From: Beaufortia kweichowensis
Lineage: Eukaryota > Chordata > Actinopteri > Cypriniformes > Gastromyzontidae
Assembly (NCBI GenBank): GCA_019155185.1
Contig: CM032816.1
Location: 3,857,124-3,921,123 of the forward strand
Reading direction: 5' to 3'
DNA: 64,000 bases
The position numbers were made by a program, and so were the translations under genes. A model generated the notes under the pieces. That model had not been told where the DNA came from and did not search any database. It was given only the letters and a program-made list of their open reading frames with translations. Positions 23,616-34,861 of this stretch are shown piece by piece. The stretch's first letter is position 1. Every line of letters begins with the position of its first letter.

Positions 23616-23689
23616 TGTCTCATCAACAATAACTCTGCTTTTAAATGTGTTTTTGCATGATGATGTCAATTGATCTCTAGCACATAATT

Positions 23690-23870
23690 CAAATCAGTTT
23701 TTGCATGTATGATTTCACATTGAACTGTATCAAAGCAGCTTTACATGTAATGACATACTGATTCAAAACTCTCTTTGAGAGAAGAAAACCCTTGATGTTT
23801 TATTAATAGCAATAATATTTCAATTGCCATTGATCGCATCCATAACTCACTATTTTACAGGATAAGCCTG
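23690..23870. repeat. Interspersed repeat fragment (GTATCAAAGCAGC type)
   Basis: The segment contains TGTATCAAAGCAGCTTTACA, GAGAGAAGAAAACCC and TTGCCATTGATCGCATCC in the same order as the longer copy at 59885-60120. This is a dispersed, non-coding fish repeat whose family is not assigned. Confidence 0.65.
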
Positions 23871-24159
23871 ATAATGTTTGATATAAGATATAATATATAC
23901 ATTATAATTACTGCATGAATTGATGTTTTATTAATAGAATAATATTTCAAATATATTACCCATTTTTGAAGCCTGAAAACGTTTGATTAAGCTTTATTTA
24001 AAAAATTCGTGATATTTTCTTGATATTTCGGTTGAGGACAGAAGTGACTGTTATCGCCTGGTCGCACATCGTGATCATTAATAAACACATATTATAACAT
24101 TATAAAAGATATACAATATATACTGCTTACTATGCAGTGATATAGTTGATTCTAAAGGT

Positions 24160-24480
24160 CTACTCACTTCATACTATGTTCAGTTAAAAATAGAGCAATG
24201 CCAAGGAGGTCTATAGAGACGGGGAAACACTTTTGCTCATTCAGTAGATAGGTCTGCAGGGAGACGCAGCTCTCTATTTTGGTTTCTAAACGGCTGGTCC
24301 GGGTGCTGATGGCTAGCTGGGACTCCTTCACCCCCGGCACTCAAATGCAGTGGTGTAATTGGCATAAGCTGTCAAACAGACAGAAGGGAGACCCGGGGAG
24401 AGTCTGAAAACATGGCAATTACAGAACAAGAATAGAGCAACTGGAGAATTTAAAGCAACAGGTGGAAATAGTGGACACGG
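24160..24480 (-). promoter_or_regulatory. Candidate muscle enhancer upstream of troponin copy 4
   Basis: Within about 300 bases the segment has a full MEF2 consensus on the minus strand (CTATTTTTAA, about 24186-24195), an A/T-core CCAAAATAGAG near 24275, a CACCCCC box near 24330 and an E-box CAGGTG near 24460. MEF2, E-box and CACC elements are the known parts of the TNNI2 internal regulatory element. Function is inferred from motif grouping only. Confidence 0.35.
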
Positions 24481-24529
24481 TCCTGTGAGGAAACAAATCT
24501 GTTGATACATTATAAACACATAACCGACT

Positions 24530-26450
24530 GGTAAAACGCTATTATTTGTTTACCTTTCAAACCACTATAGGATCCATCACGATTTATTAAGAAGAATTTT
24601 GATGTAATTTACACCTCACATGCATCTCAACTATTGACCAATCAGGAACTGTTACTAACTTTAATATCCTTTAATAAAGACATTAAATGTCTTACTTACT
24701 TTTGTCATCTCAAGAAAACCAAACATCAAATTTATCAGTGCATCAACTTCTCTTTAATATCAACATACAAATCCATTGTACTTCGAAAATGTGATCCGTA
24801 AAATACATTTTCCCACATTATTCTGCTTTCTAACTATTGGAGAATGTTTTCTAGGCCAATAAAGTTAACCTGAGAGTTCATGTTGTTAGACCTTTACAGG
24901 GAAAGACCAACCATCCGAAAATATATTTAAATAGGCTAATGAATATAATAGTAAAGCAACAGTAAATGTTTCATTTGTTAATATGTTAATCTAATAGCAG
25001 GCCTGTAGAAGAGAGAGGTCATGATCACACTGATTGACATCACCATCACACAGGCACTGATCACCGTGAGCACTGGAATGAATCTTTATACAAGAACTTA
25101 TTCAGACGGACCTGATCTCTGCCACACGTCACGAAATTACACCAACATGAAGCGTTTCCTGAACATGTCAAAGCGTAAAGACGACATTTTGTTAATACCT
25201 GATGAGTGCATACAGTGTGTGTGCGTGTGAATGTCACAATAATCACACTGGACCAGTTAAAACAAAGGCACCAAAACTCAAAGAGGTTCCTTCGCCACCA
25301 AACCGTGCACGAAATATCAAAATATAATGATCACTGCCGACAAGCAGAAGCAATGTCTAATATTTCCGTTTGCCAGTGAGCACACGCACGTCACTTTTGA
25401 TGGAACTGTACTATATCTTAAATAGTAAATATAAGTTTTTTCATCAATATTGGAAACGAGCAAAAAAACTTTAATAGTTCAATATAACGCAAGTAATCTA
25501 GTTGTCACATTGCATCACGCTAATCACTTATTAGTTCATATTGAATGCAACACCCAACAGATAATGTTGCAATAACGTATTTTAAATATTCAGCTAACGT
25601 ACTAAAAATTCTGTCGTCCGAATCGTTGGTGACATGAGTGTGCTATCTGGGTTCTTATGTTTTACTCGATGGCTAAATGAAAATACAATATAAACCATGA
25701 ACAACAATCATTATATCCAAGCATAAACATCATCGTCATCAAAAATATTTTGATCTATATTCACTGCGCATTAAATCAAACCACGTGTGAGGAAACCGAA
25801 ACGTTTACTTGTGCATTTCCTTGTGGTTAGTGCAATAATAAACCTGCTCCACAATTCATAATCCAAATACCAACACTTCATAAAGGTAAACGTGGGGTGT
25901 TTCAATGCTTACACAATCACAAAATTCACATTTTTCCAAGCACTGAAATTAATATTTGAAAAAACACTCAATAAATGTAAAAGACACTTAGTAAATGAAA
26001 TGATTCCTCATAGAGGACTACTCTTACTGTGTATCTTTTCGACCCTGGTTAAACACAGAGAAAGATTATATCACCAATAGAAGGTTGTGCTTTCTAATTT
26101 CATGGTTAATCTTGTCGGCATCTCGATCTGAATGAGAATGTTCATTTGAGTTTCTTCCGTATTGATGTTTTTTTCTCAATAGTGATGTTTTGCAATCATT
26201 TATGACATCATTTGGTCTCCTGAGAGCTCTCCCAAAATTCTTCTTTAGCATAAAGCCACATTACATTACACAAATATATTTCCAGACACATCCCATTGTG
26301 TAGCAGCTGCACAAAGCATCTGTTTGTTTGTTTTCTTCATTTAACTGGAGGCAAACAAATTACTTGAATTTTCAAGCTTTCGGTCATTTTCAACAGCTTA
26401 TTTTTACAGTTAGTACTCGCACACCTTGACATCCAGCTCGGTTTAAAGGA
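24530..26450. other. Intergenic, no gene recognised
   Basis: The stretch lies between the troponin array and the phosphatase-like gene. Short open frames have no family resemblance and no splice support. Confidence 0.45.
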
Positions 26451-26451
26451 A

Positions 26452-27146
26452 CAGTTCACCCAAAAATGAAATTTGTGCCATTGTCTAACTCATCATTTTA
26501 CTTAATATTTCGAAGAATGTACTGGTCATACTTTCCATTTATTTGTATTTCGCAAAGGTTGAAAAAATACTATAAAAATAATCGAAAAAGTAGTCTATAG
26601 GAGTTTGTTTTACAAGCACATGATAGGTTTGTGTGAGGAATAATCTGACATTAATTTGTCTGTAACAATTTACAATAAGGTTGTATTTGTTCACATTAGT
26701 AAATGCAACGAACAATACTTCTAAAGCATTTCAGATTTTAGTTCATGTTAATTTAAATGCATTTTTAAGTTAACATTAGCCTAGTTAATGCACAATGAAC
26801 TAACATGAACAATTGTATTGGCATTAACGAACATTAACAAAGATTAATAAATGATGAAAAACTATATTGCGCATTGTTGGTTCATGTGCACTTTACAACT
26901 TCATTGTAAAGTGTTTGTAATTATTAGTAACCTAAAGCCTTGATATCCTGACGTGGTAATGTGGTAAAATAGCAATGAACGAAGAAACAATACCTGCATA
27001 AAGAACTTTTATGAGAACTCTCCATTCTTTGTAACTGTGAAAAATGTATTGATTACTTTTTCAAACAATTTCAAAATGAAAAAGTGGTCATATGTATACA
27101 TGTGAAAAGTGACATTTTCATTTTTTTGGTGTACTATTCCTTTAAA
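26452..27146. mobile_element. Inverted-repeat DNA element, about 0.7 kb
   Basis: The left end TTTAAAGGAACAGTTCACCC is mirrored by the right end GTGTACTATTCCTTTAAA. The interior includes AACATTAGC, GCATTAACGAACATTAAC and CATTGTAAAGTG, also seen at about 43945-44010. No transposase frame is present. It lies just 3' of the phosphatase-like gene. Confidence 0.65.
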
Positions 27147-27238
27147 CCACAAACAAAGCTGCCATTCACTGTTAACAAAAAAAATACAAAATAAAATCAG
27201 ACACGCTAAAAACTTTCAAAGAAAGTGGAGGTTGACCA

Positions 27239-30200
27239 TCAGGTCCAGGCCACTTTTCGTGAGATGGCCTGTTTAAAGCACTCTGGGTCCGTGTTGCCGC
27301 CCGGTCTAAGGGCTCTCTCCAGACTCACCAGAACGTTCTGATGGGACTCGCGAATGTTGACGGGATGTTTGGCTCTGAGCAGCTCGTAGGCGGCGATGAG
27401 CTTCATGTTTTGTTTGACCATGAGGTACTGAATAATGCAGGTGGGGGCGAGGGAAAACCCATCACGACAATGCACCAACACGCGCTTCCTCTTTTCTGTG
27501 GACGCGTCGATGCATTCGTTGATGTCCTCGAAGCAGCGGTGTTTCAGGGACAGGCCTTCCTGGACGGCGTCCGGGAGGTCGCTCATGTCCACTTTGAGTC
27601 GGGACCAGCTGTGCTTGACCCCCCTCGAACAAGTGCAGGGAATGACTCTCAGACAAGTCTCCCCGGGAAGACTGCTCATGTCGATGATGCTGTCGATGTT
27701 GTTACGGCACAGCGTGCGGCCGCTGTAAGCCGCGTTCAGGTTTCCCACGTAAATGTAGTCCGTGACCTTAGATATGACTGGCTCCGAGTACTGAAAATGC
27801 TCAGAGATGCTCTGCTTGGGTTCAGGGGTCTCGGGGCCCGTCTTCACACCGCCGGGAACGGCCCTGCGACTGTAGTTGCGTATTTTCTTGGATCCGGAGC
27901 GGGATGGAGGGTTGGAGTCGGATTCGGAGCTGCTGTTCCACGGAGGGGAGAAGAGAGAGAAGCGACTTGAAGACTTGCTCTTGGTGAGATGCTCCACCGG
28001 ACTGGAGAGGCCGGAGCTGGAGGTGGTCGTGGAGCCCGAAGCGCAAAAGAGCGACGCTCTCTCCAGGGAACCTGTGCTGCTGGCAGCCCCGGCACTGTGG
28101 GCCTGTTCCATCTGTCAACAAACGTATGCCATTTTTTATCAGAGAAATAACATTACAGGCTAAAAAAAAAACCTTATAACAGCATTCCTGTGCATCAAAT
28201 AGGGATTTAGAAGACAGAGAACAGCTTATTTTCTAGATCCTTATAAGACATCAATTATTTAACCGCAAGACCCGTTACAAAACTACATGGTTTTAATAGA
28301 GTAACAAAAATGTAGTAAAACTAAAGTCACCACAGATTTACTATTTAAATAAGAGTAGTCATAATTCATTCATATTTGTAGTAAAACAATACAAAATAGT
28401 AATGAATCCACCAAAAAACTGATTACTACACTTTTACTATCATAAAACTATAGTTTTATTAAGTTAAGTTTCCTTGCGATTAATGAAGTTCTGCCTGTTA
28501 CAGTCACTTCAAATTCTACATTTATGAGAATAAGATTCATTAAACATGATCTTTATGTAGATAGCGGCAGTAAATGACAATTATGATGAATAATCAGAAA
28601 CAACACAAATGGTCTAATATACATCACTATACAGTAATACAATATTTTTACAGTTATTTACTGTATTTACTCATAACCAGCAGACTTGCCGTGAATAAAC
28701 TTTACCCACCTGAGCTTTGAGATTGTTCTTCCATTCCTGTGTCTCCAGAGCTTTAAAGCGTCCATTACTGTCAGAGGACACAGAGAGACACAGGGGTCGA
28801 TGGGTCCTGGGGGGCAGCTGGGGTGTGAGGGCCATGGCAAGCGGCCGGGGGTCAGGCTGCTCGTTCCTACTCATCAGATCTGGACAGGAGCCTTCATTAC
28901 AAATGACAGATGTTATATTATATATTATTACACGGCGCTCTGGAATACTTGATTCTGATTGGCCAGTTGTGACATTCCAAGGTATGTTATTCCCCGATAA
29001 CCACCGCTCAAAACTAATAACACATCTCATCCGAGTACTGCGAGACAGACTAACCTTGAAAATAATTTACTTACGAATAAAGTAGATAGAAATAAATTAA
29101 TTATAAAACATATATGAGATTATATTATAAATAATTCAAACAAATTGTGTGTTTGTCTTGTTTGACAGTCATGTCTAAAGCCGATAGGAAACGGAAAAGA
29201 AAGCAAAAGGAAAGATTAAAACCATAATTAGATTAAGGAAGAATAATGTAAGAAATTGCTTTAAGTGATCGACATGTTGCCCTTTCGATTCTCCGTATAA
29301 GGCACCTGTTTGCCTGTAAGGGTATGATTCAATAAGGACTCTCAGAAATGGAGCAGAGAGTTTGTTTGATCCAGAGCCGCACGACTCGAGCATTAATACT
29401 CCCACATATCTCACTTCAGACAGCCATTCCGCTGATTTACTGTTACGCTGAATGACTATCTGTATGTTTGTTAACACGACACATCCCAACAGCTGTGGTT
29501 ACAATATCTGATTGGATTTTTCTCCAGCTGCTGTTGAATTTGAAGTGTTTTCACATCAGCTGCTGGTGTTATATTATTAAACACACACTGAGGAAATGTT
29601 AACATGTAAGATTTGATACATAAAATTGACTTTGTGATCGGCTTTAAAAATAATTCATTGACATTCATCACTTAATTAAAATCTTTAATTTACTTTACAT
29701 ACACTGTTTTGAATTTATTATGAATGAATAACATTTCATTTTACTTACAGTAAATGTAAGTAAAGTGTATAATCTTATTTAACTATGACTTTATTTAATT
29801 TAACTAGATTTTATTTTTTTATAGCATATCATTTTATATAAATGTATATAATGAGCAAACAAGTAATACACGGTATTAATGAAAGCGCATTACAAAACAC
29901 ATTATACAACATGCTATAAATAATCCACACATACCAACAAAATCTCAATCGTAATTGTAACAATTTTTATAAATTTGTAACTTTTGGTATCATCTGCTTT
30001 TGTGTCCAGTTATGGTTAGGTTTACGGGCGGTGCTTCGTTCATTGTTTTTTTTCTAATAACCATACGTTTTTGTTCAACAAATTAATTTAAATTAGCCAA
30101 CTAAAGTAGTTATGAATTCCTGTGAGATCACGCTGAATATACACACAAGAGCACAGTACTCACCAGTAGCACATGCTGAACGAGAAATGGGTTGCAGCTG

Positions 30201-31094
30201 CGGATTGCGAATCTTCAGAGAGTTGAGCAGATTTTTGGCAATCATGCCTGGATTTAATGAACAATAAAATAAATAAACATGAGTAACTAACTAAGGTTAT
30301 TTATAGCCATCACTGAGTCACCAGTTGATTTAGCTTGTAAAGGGCAGTGCTAATTTAAAGTTAAAGCTTTGACTTCTGGTGAGTAAAATTAAATATTATA
30401 CAATTGAAGAAGGTCATTACTTACAGTGTTGAACAGTAATCATTTCTAATCAAATCTTTGAACAATCATTTTTAAAGAATCATACTTAATAAAAAATGTG
30501 ATAAAATGTAATGAAAAAAATGTCTGTAACACCACTGTAACAAATGAATGTTTTTTGTCTGATCTGAAAAACCTTTACGCAATGTTGTGAATACGTTATG
30601 CCAATCAATAGTAATTTATAAACATGTCCAGTAAAAGCCCTATTGATTTTAAATAATTTAACTGAATCTGTATATTTCAATCCTAAACTAAAATATATAA
30701 TATATATTTATTTATTTATTTATTTATATATTAATATGACTTATTATATGACTTGTATACATAAACATGCAATAAATAAAAAATAATTTTGAGAAATTAA
30801 TTTCTATGATAAAACTAAACTACTGAAATAAATTCCCCCTCTCGAAAACAATTTCCATAAAAAAAAATTTCCATGATTTTCCCAGGTCTTGTGATTACAA
30901 ATTATTTCCTATCTCATGATAGGAAATCTGACTTTACATACTGTAGAACAAGGAAAGATAAATATATTCTGGGAAAGATAACAAAAAATAGCATATTTGA
31001 AGCAAATCTCACCATTTTGTCTCACAGACTTGTCTTTCTTATCCAGCTGATGTGATGTCTTTAAGTCTTTGCTCCACTTTTCCAAGGTTTCCAT
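27239..31094 (-). CDS. Atypical dual-specificity phosphatase-like protein (probable pseudophosphatase)
   Basis: Coding exons are 31094-31013, 30247-30164, 28891-28710 and 28111-27239, all in phase, giving about 406 residues. The first 115 residues (METLEKWSKDLK start) are polar with no known domain. Residues about 117-215 are Ser/Pro-rich and basic, so probably disordered. A dual-specificity phosphatase fold spans about 226-383: entry motif VISKVTDYIYVGNL, a KVDMSDLPDA stretch at the usual general-acid position, the P-loop VHCRDGFSLAPT at about 329-340, then the IIQYLMVKQNMKLIAAYELL helix. The P-loop keeps the cysteine but has Leu where HCxxGxxR needs Arg, so catalysis is unlikely. This would make it a substrate-binding pseudophosphatase, as in STYX-type proteins, which is inference. 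I do not recognise the exact orthologue. The first coding exon begins after an acceptor at about 31105, so a non-coding exon lies upstream. Confidence 0.85.
28917..29025. repeat. Interspersed repeat copy in phosphatase-like gene intron
   Basis: GGCGCTCTGGAATACTTGAT and TCTGATTGGCCAGTTGTGAC are typical of a dispersed fish inverted-repeat element related to the fragment at 21719-21785. It starts about 25 bases upstream of the exon acceptor at 28891. Confidence 0.6.
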
Positions 31095-31379
31095 CTTCTA
31101 CCCCCTGTAAACATTGAAGTAACACGATTTATCATGACGTGTTTGCTGATAATAATGGCAGTGTGAAGCATGATGCATACAGTATCTGCAGTATGAGAGA
31201 GGACAGACAGACACCCTCGCAAACTGATGCATTCCAGCACTACACTTCTATAAAAACACACTCTTATATGCCGTAATATCACCATCAGATGTTACTAATC
31301 ACATACATGCTTATATAAACGGACACAGACAGTGAATGCATTGCGTTAAATCAGCGTCTATGTCTCAACAGAAGTGTCT

Positions 31380-31620
31380 GTGTAGCTGCATTATCCACCG
31401 GTATCTTCCTGCATGTATTTTCCGCATCGATGCACGCGCCCGTTACAAACACCGCAGCGTAACGATAATGAAACACAAATGCGACATCTACACACGGAAA
31501 AGACAAGAAATGTGAGAATGTTTTAAACACAAACCCCAGCCATTCATCTTTGCAGCGCTCAGCTGAATGAAGCTCACGTGGACAAATGTCGTCACGGAAG
31601 CGACGAGCTAAGCATGACGG
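31380..31620 (-). promoter_or_regulatory. Probable promoter of the phosphatase-like gene
   Basis: This is a CpG-richer island in AT-rich DNA with GCACGCGCCCG, ACCGCAGCGTAACG, CACGTG (about 31576) and GTCACGGAAGCGACG. It lies about 300-500 bases upstream of the first coding exon and shows no TATA box. An untranslated first exon probably starts here. Confidence 0.5.
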
Positions 31621-34600
31621 GAAATGTAGTCCACTGAGTTACGATACAATGCTTTTTTGTAAATGTTATCCTCTAAACTAAAATTGTAATATTTGACGCA
31701 TACTGGCATGCAGTAGAAAAGGTGTAACCTATATGTACTGTAAACTATAATAATTTAAAAATAAGGATAAGAATTTTAAGTCAAAAAGTGTAGTCAAAAG
31801 TAGCTTTATTGTCATTTCAGCCATATACACTAACAAAATTATTGGTTATTTTCAACCCATTGTTGGGTCAGAAAGGGACAAATCCAACAGTTGGGGTACA
31901 CATACACGCATTATATTTTTTTGCTGCATACATTTCTAATTTCTAAGTACAGTACAATCAACTTGGCTTTACAAGTCATTTCAACTTATTATTTTAAAAT
32001 CTGGCAAGTGGTGAGTTACTGCTTATAGTTATTCCTTATTTATTCCTCCAGAACCATATCGTGCTATATAAGACAACACAAGACAGTAGACTAAAGGACA
32101 GTTTAAATTATATTAAATAGACTGAAATATAAATAAATAAATAAGAACTGAACATTTTATGCAGACTGCATAAGACTAGATGCAAACAGTGCAAGTAATA
32201 ACACACAGAACAAGGTTTTTTGTTCATTGTGTGTTTAATAACTTTGTAAGTTGAAAAGAATAGATTCACACAGAGAACTTGACTAAAATACCCTTTGATT
32301 TAAAAAATACCAGTTACTCTTTTTATTTTAAAAACTGAATGAATACCATTTTATATCATACCACTAATGCATGTTGCTCTTTTCAAATAGCAAGTCCCTA
32401 TAATAAAGAAGAAAAAGGGTCTCACCTGAATCTATTCAAACAGATATTCAAATGTTTATACATTGAATTCTCTTACCTTCAGATATCTTGTTGTAGATAC
32501 TTGTGTTAGTAGAAGCTTATTGTCTGTGCTCAGGACAGTCAGAGAACACAATCACTTATGAGACGGCGTCTCTTGCCTCGCTGTTTAATTGAACAGCCTT
32601 AGGTGGCTGTCGGTATCCAGGAAACCCCTCCAGAGAATGATGTCACACTTTATTAATTATACTAAACCATTACCTTTATTTAGCACCTGTAATGTACAGT
32701 ACAGACTCTCCTTTAAGATTTCAACTACAGAGTATTGTTCTACACAAAAATATAAACAGTCCTAATATAAACAGTTCCACGATTTATTTATGATTTGACC
32801 ATTTTCTGATTTGATTATGACTGAGAAATGAGACAGATCCTCATTAATGCAGGATAAAGATGTGCTCTAACGCCAGTGGGTGGTATAACGCTTTATTTGC
32901 ATAACAAAGCTCTGTGTTCCTCCATCGACAAGATCTGAATTACTTATGATCTGATTCCCTCATCAGCTTACGTCCAGCCACACACACACCAGTTTCAGTG
33001 ATGTTGTCCACTGACCACAAAGAGCAAGATTTCAATCAGAGACATGTAAATGTGATGATGATAATGCTCAGGACTGAATCACTAATGAGATTAGTCTTCA
33101 CATTTATCCATTTATGGTTATGCAGCCAATCAGTAGATAGCTTGTAAGAAGAGACAAGAAGTATTTTAACTGATAGTGTATGTAACAGATGGATCTTAAC
33201 TTATGTCAAAGTCAGCTATTTTTTCCATTGGCAAGTATACAGGCATCACAGGTCTTGTACTGCACAGCAAGGAACACTATAGTAGAACTGTTCCCTTGAT
33301 CAGAGATCAAAACCTCTCTGGGATCCCTAAGAGTAAAGGAGTTTTATAGGTCATGCCAACTGTGTTTAGCACCTCTGTGGATCATAGACCTGCTCTGGTT
33401 TCCCTTGTGATAGATAATGGAGATTGTTCCCAAATCAGCTCTAAGTGGAAGAAATTGTTCTTTACTGTTGGGAACACTTGTCTCTGGATTATCTCAGGAA
33501 CAATTATATGCTTTATAATAAAAGCGAATAGAAATAACTGAAGCTGTGATACATTTTCTTTAAATATGTAGATTTGGATGAGTCTAATTAATACTTCTAT
33601 AATTCTGGGTGGGTCTGAGTTTTTAAAATGCAATGCGTTATGGTTAATAAACACATATTAGAATCTTTCAAGATTTTTTTCTATATTCAGATTTTTACCT
33701 GGTAGACAATAAAATCCTTTTTATCCATTGAAAATGTATCTTAAAATCTATCCCCCTGAAGAATGTATAAATCCCCCCTATATTTTATCATTTGAATATG
33801 TGTGACAAATCTGTATTTTTAAATAATGTCCCTGACTGTGCAAAAGCAGCTAATGAGTTCTCTATCATTTAAAACATTCTGTACATTTGCACACTAAGAG
33901 AAACCTCATTCGAGTGTAATTGGGCCACATGTGTGCTGACACACTGCCATTCACACCCTTATCTCGTGCTTACTGTAATCACAGGAGAAATCAGCGTGTG
34001 TGCATGTGCGTACAGTATCTATGTGTGTGTGTGTGTGAAGACGCCTATGCGTATACAACTGTCTCACATGTGCATTTTTAAAGTCTCTCAGCACTGAACA
34101 TATGATTATTTCATCTTGAGCTTCAAACTACAACTCTGTGGCTGATTGGCTGAACTGATCTACATAAAGTACATCAAGAAAGTGTATATTTAAATTCTTC
34201 TTAATATAGAGCAACCAGGACAGGAGGAAGAAAAAATTAGGAAGACATTTGCATGTCCAAATGTAAAATTTGGCAACTTTTTTAGTATAACCTGTTAAAT
34301 TAATTATTAGTCACTGGCATCAAATAGTTTAACAGGGCTTGATTTATATATATTTAACATAATTTCATATAACATCATATTTTAATACTCAAATCAAATA
34401 AACAGCTAAAGAAATGCTTGATTGTATTTGACATATGCACAGAAGTGCACACAAAAGCCTGTTACCGATCGCCCTGTTTGTAAACTTTAGAGATATGTGA
34501 AAGTCTAAAAATCTAATTTTGAGATAACAAGCATTAAAGTTTGATTTCACTTATTAATTTCACTATGATTTTTGACATGTCATTACTCAGTAAATATGAA

Positions 34601-34730
34601 GGATGATTTTATGTAGAAAACTAAAGTAAATCACAAAAAACTTACTTTAGCTTGATTTCTACAGACAGGATCACATATTGAACAAACTGATACAAAGAAA
34701 TATGCTAGTATCTCACCACCTGTGCACATA
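31620..34730. other. Intergenic between phosphatase-like gene and synaptotagmin
   Basis: No coding exon was recognised. The minus strand has two donor-like sites (CTGAAG/GTAAGA near 32477 and ATTCAG/GTGAGA near 32426) below a less AT-rich block at 32530-32640. This could be an upstream non-coding exon of the phosphatase-like gene. A short AACCCATTGTTGGGT repeat piece lies at about 31840-31905, and a (TG)n run at 34020-34036. Confidence 0.4.
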
Positions 34731-34732
34731 TT

Positions 34733-34738
34733 TTTATT
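34733..34738 (-). terminator. Poly(A) signal of the synaptotagmin gene
   Basis: AATAAA reads on the minus strand about 125 bases beyond the stop codon at 34862. Confidence 0.5.
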
Positions 34739-34861
34739 TCACTGATACAATACAGAAAATCACAAAATAACAGAAAATTAATAAAAGAAAATAAGATATT
34801 TTCTTATTGGTCTTGCATAAATTCTGTGGCCCGTTGTAATAATAACATAAAGGAATGGTTG

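Noticed and set aside
27341..27970. 209-residue open frame on the plus strand
   Set aside because: It is antisense to the last exon of the phosphatase-like gene, whose minus-strand frame has clear domain motifs.
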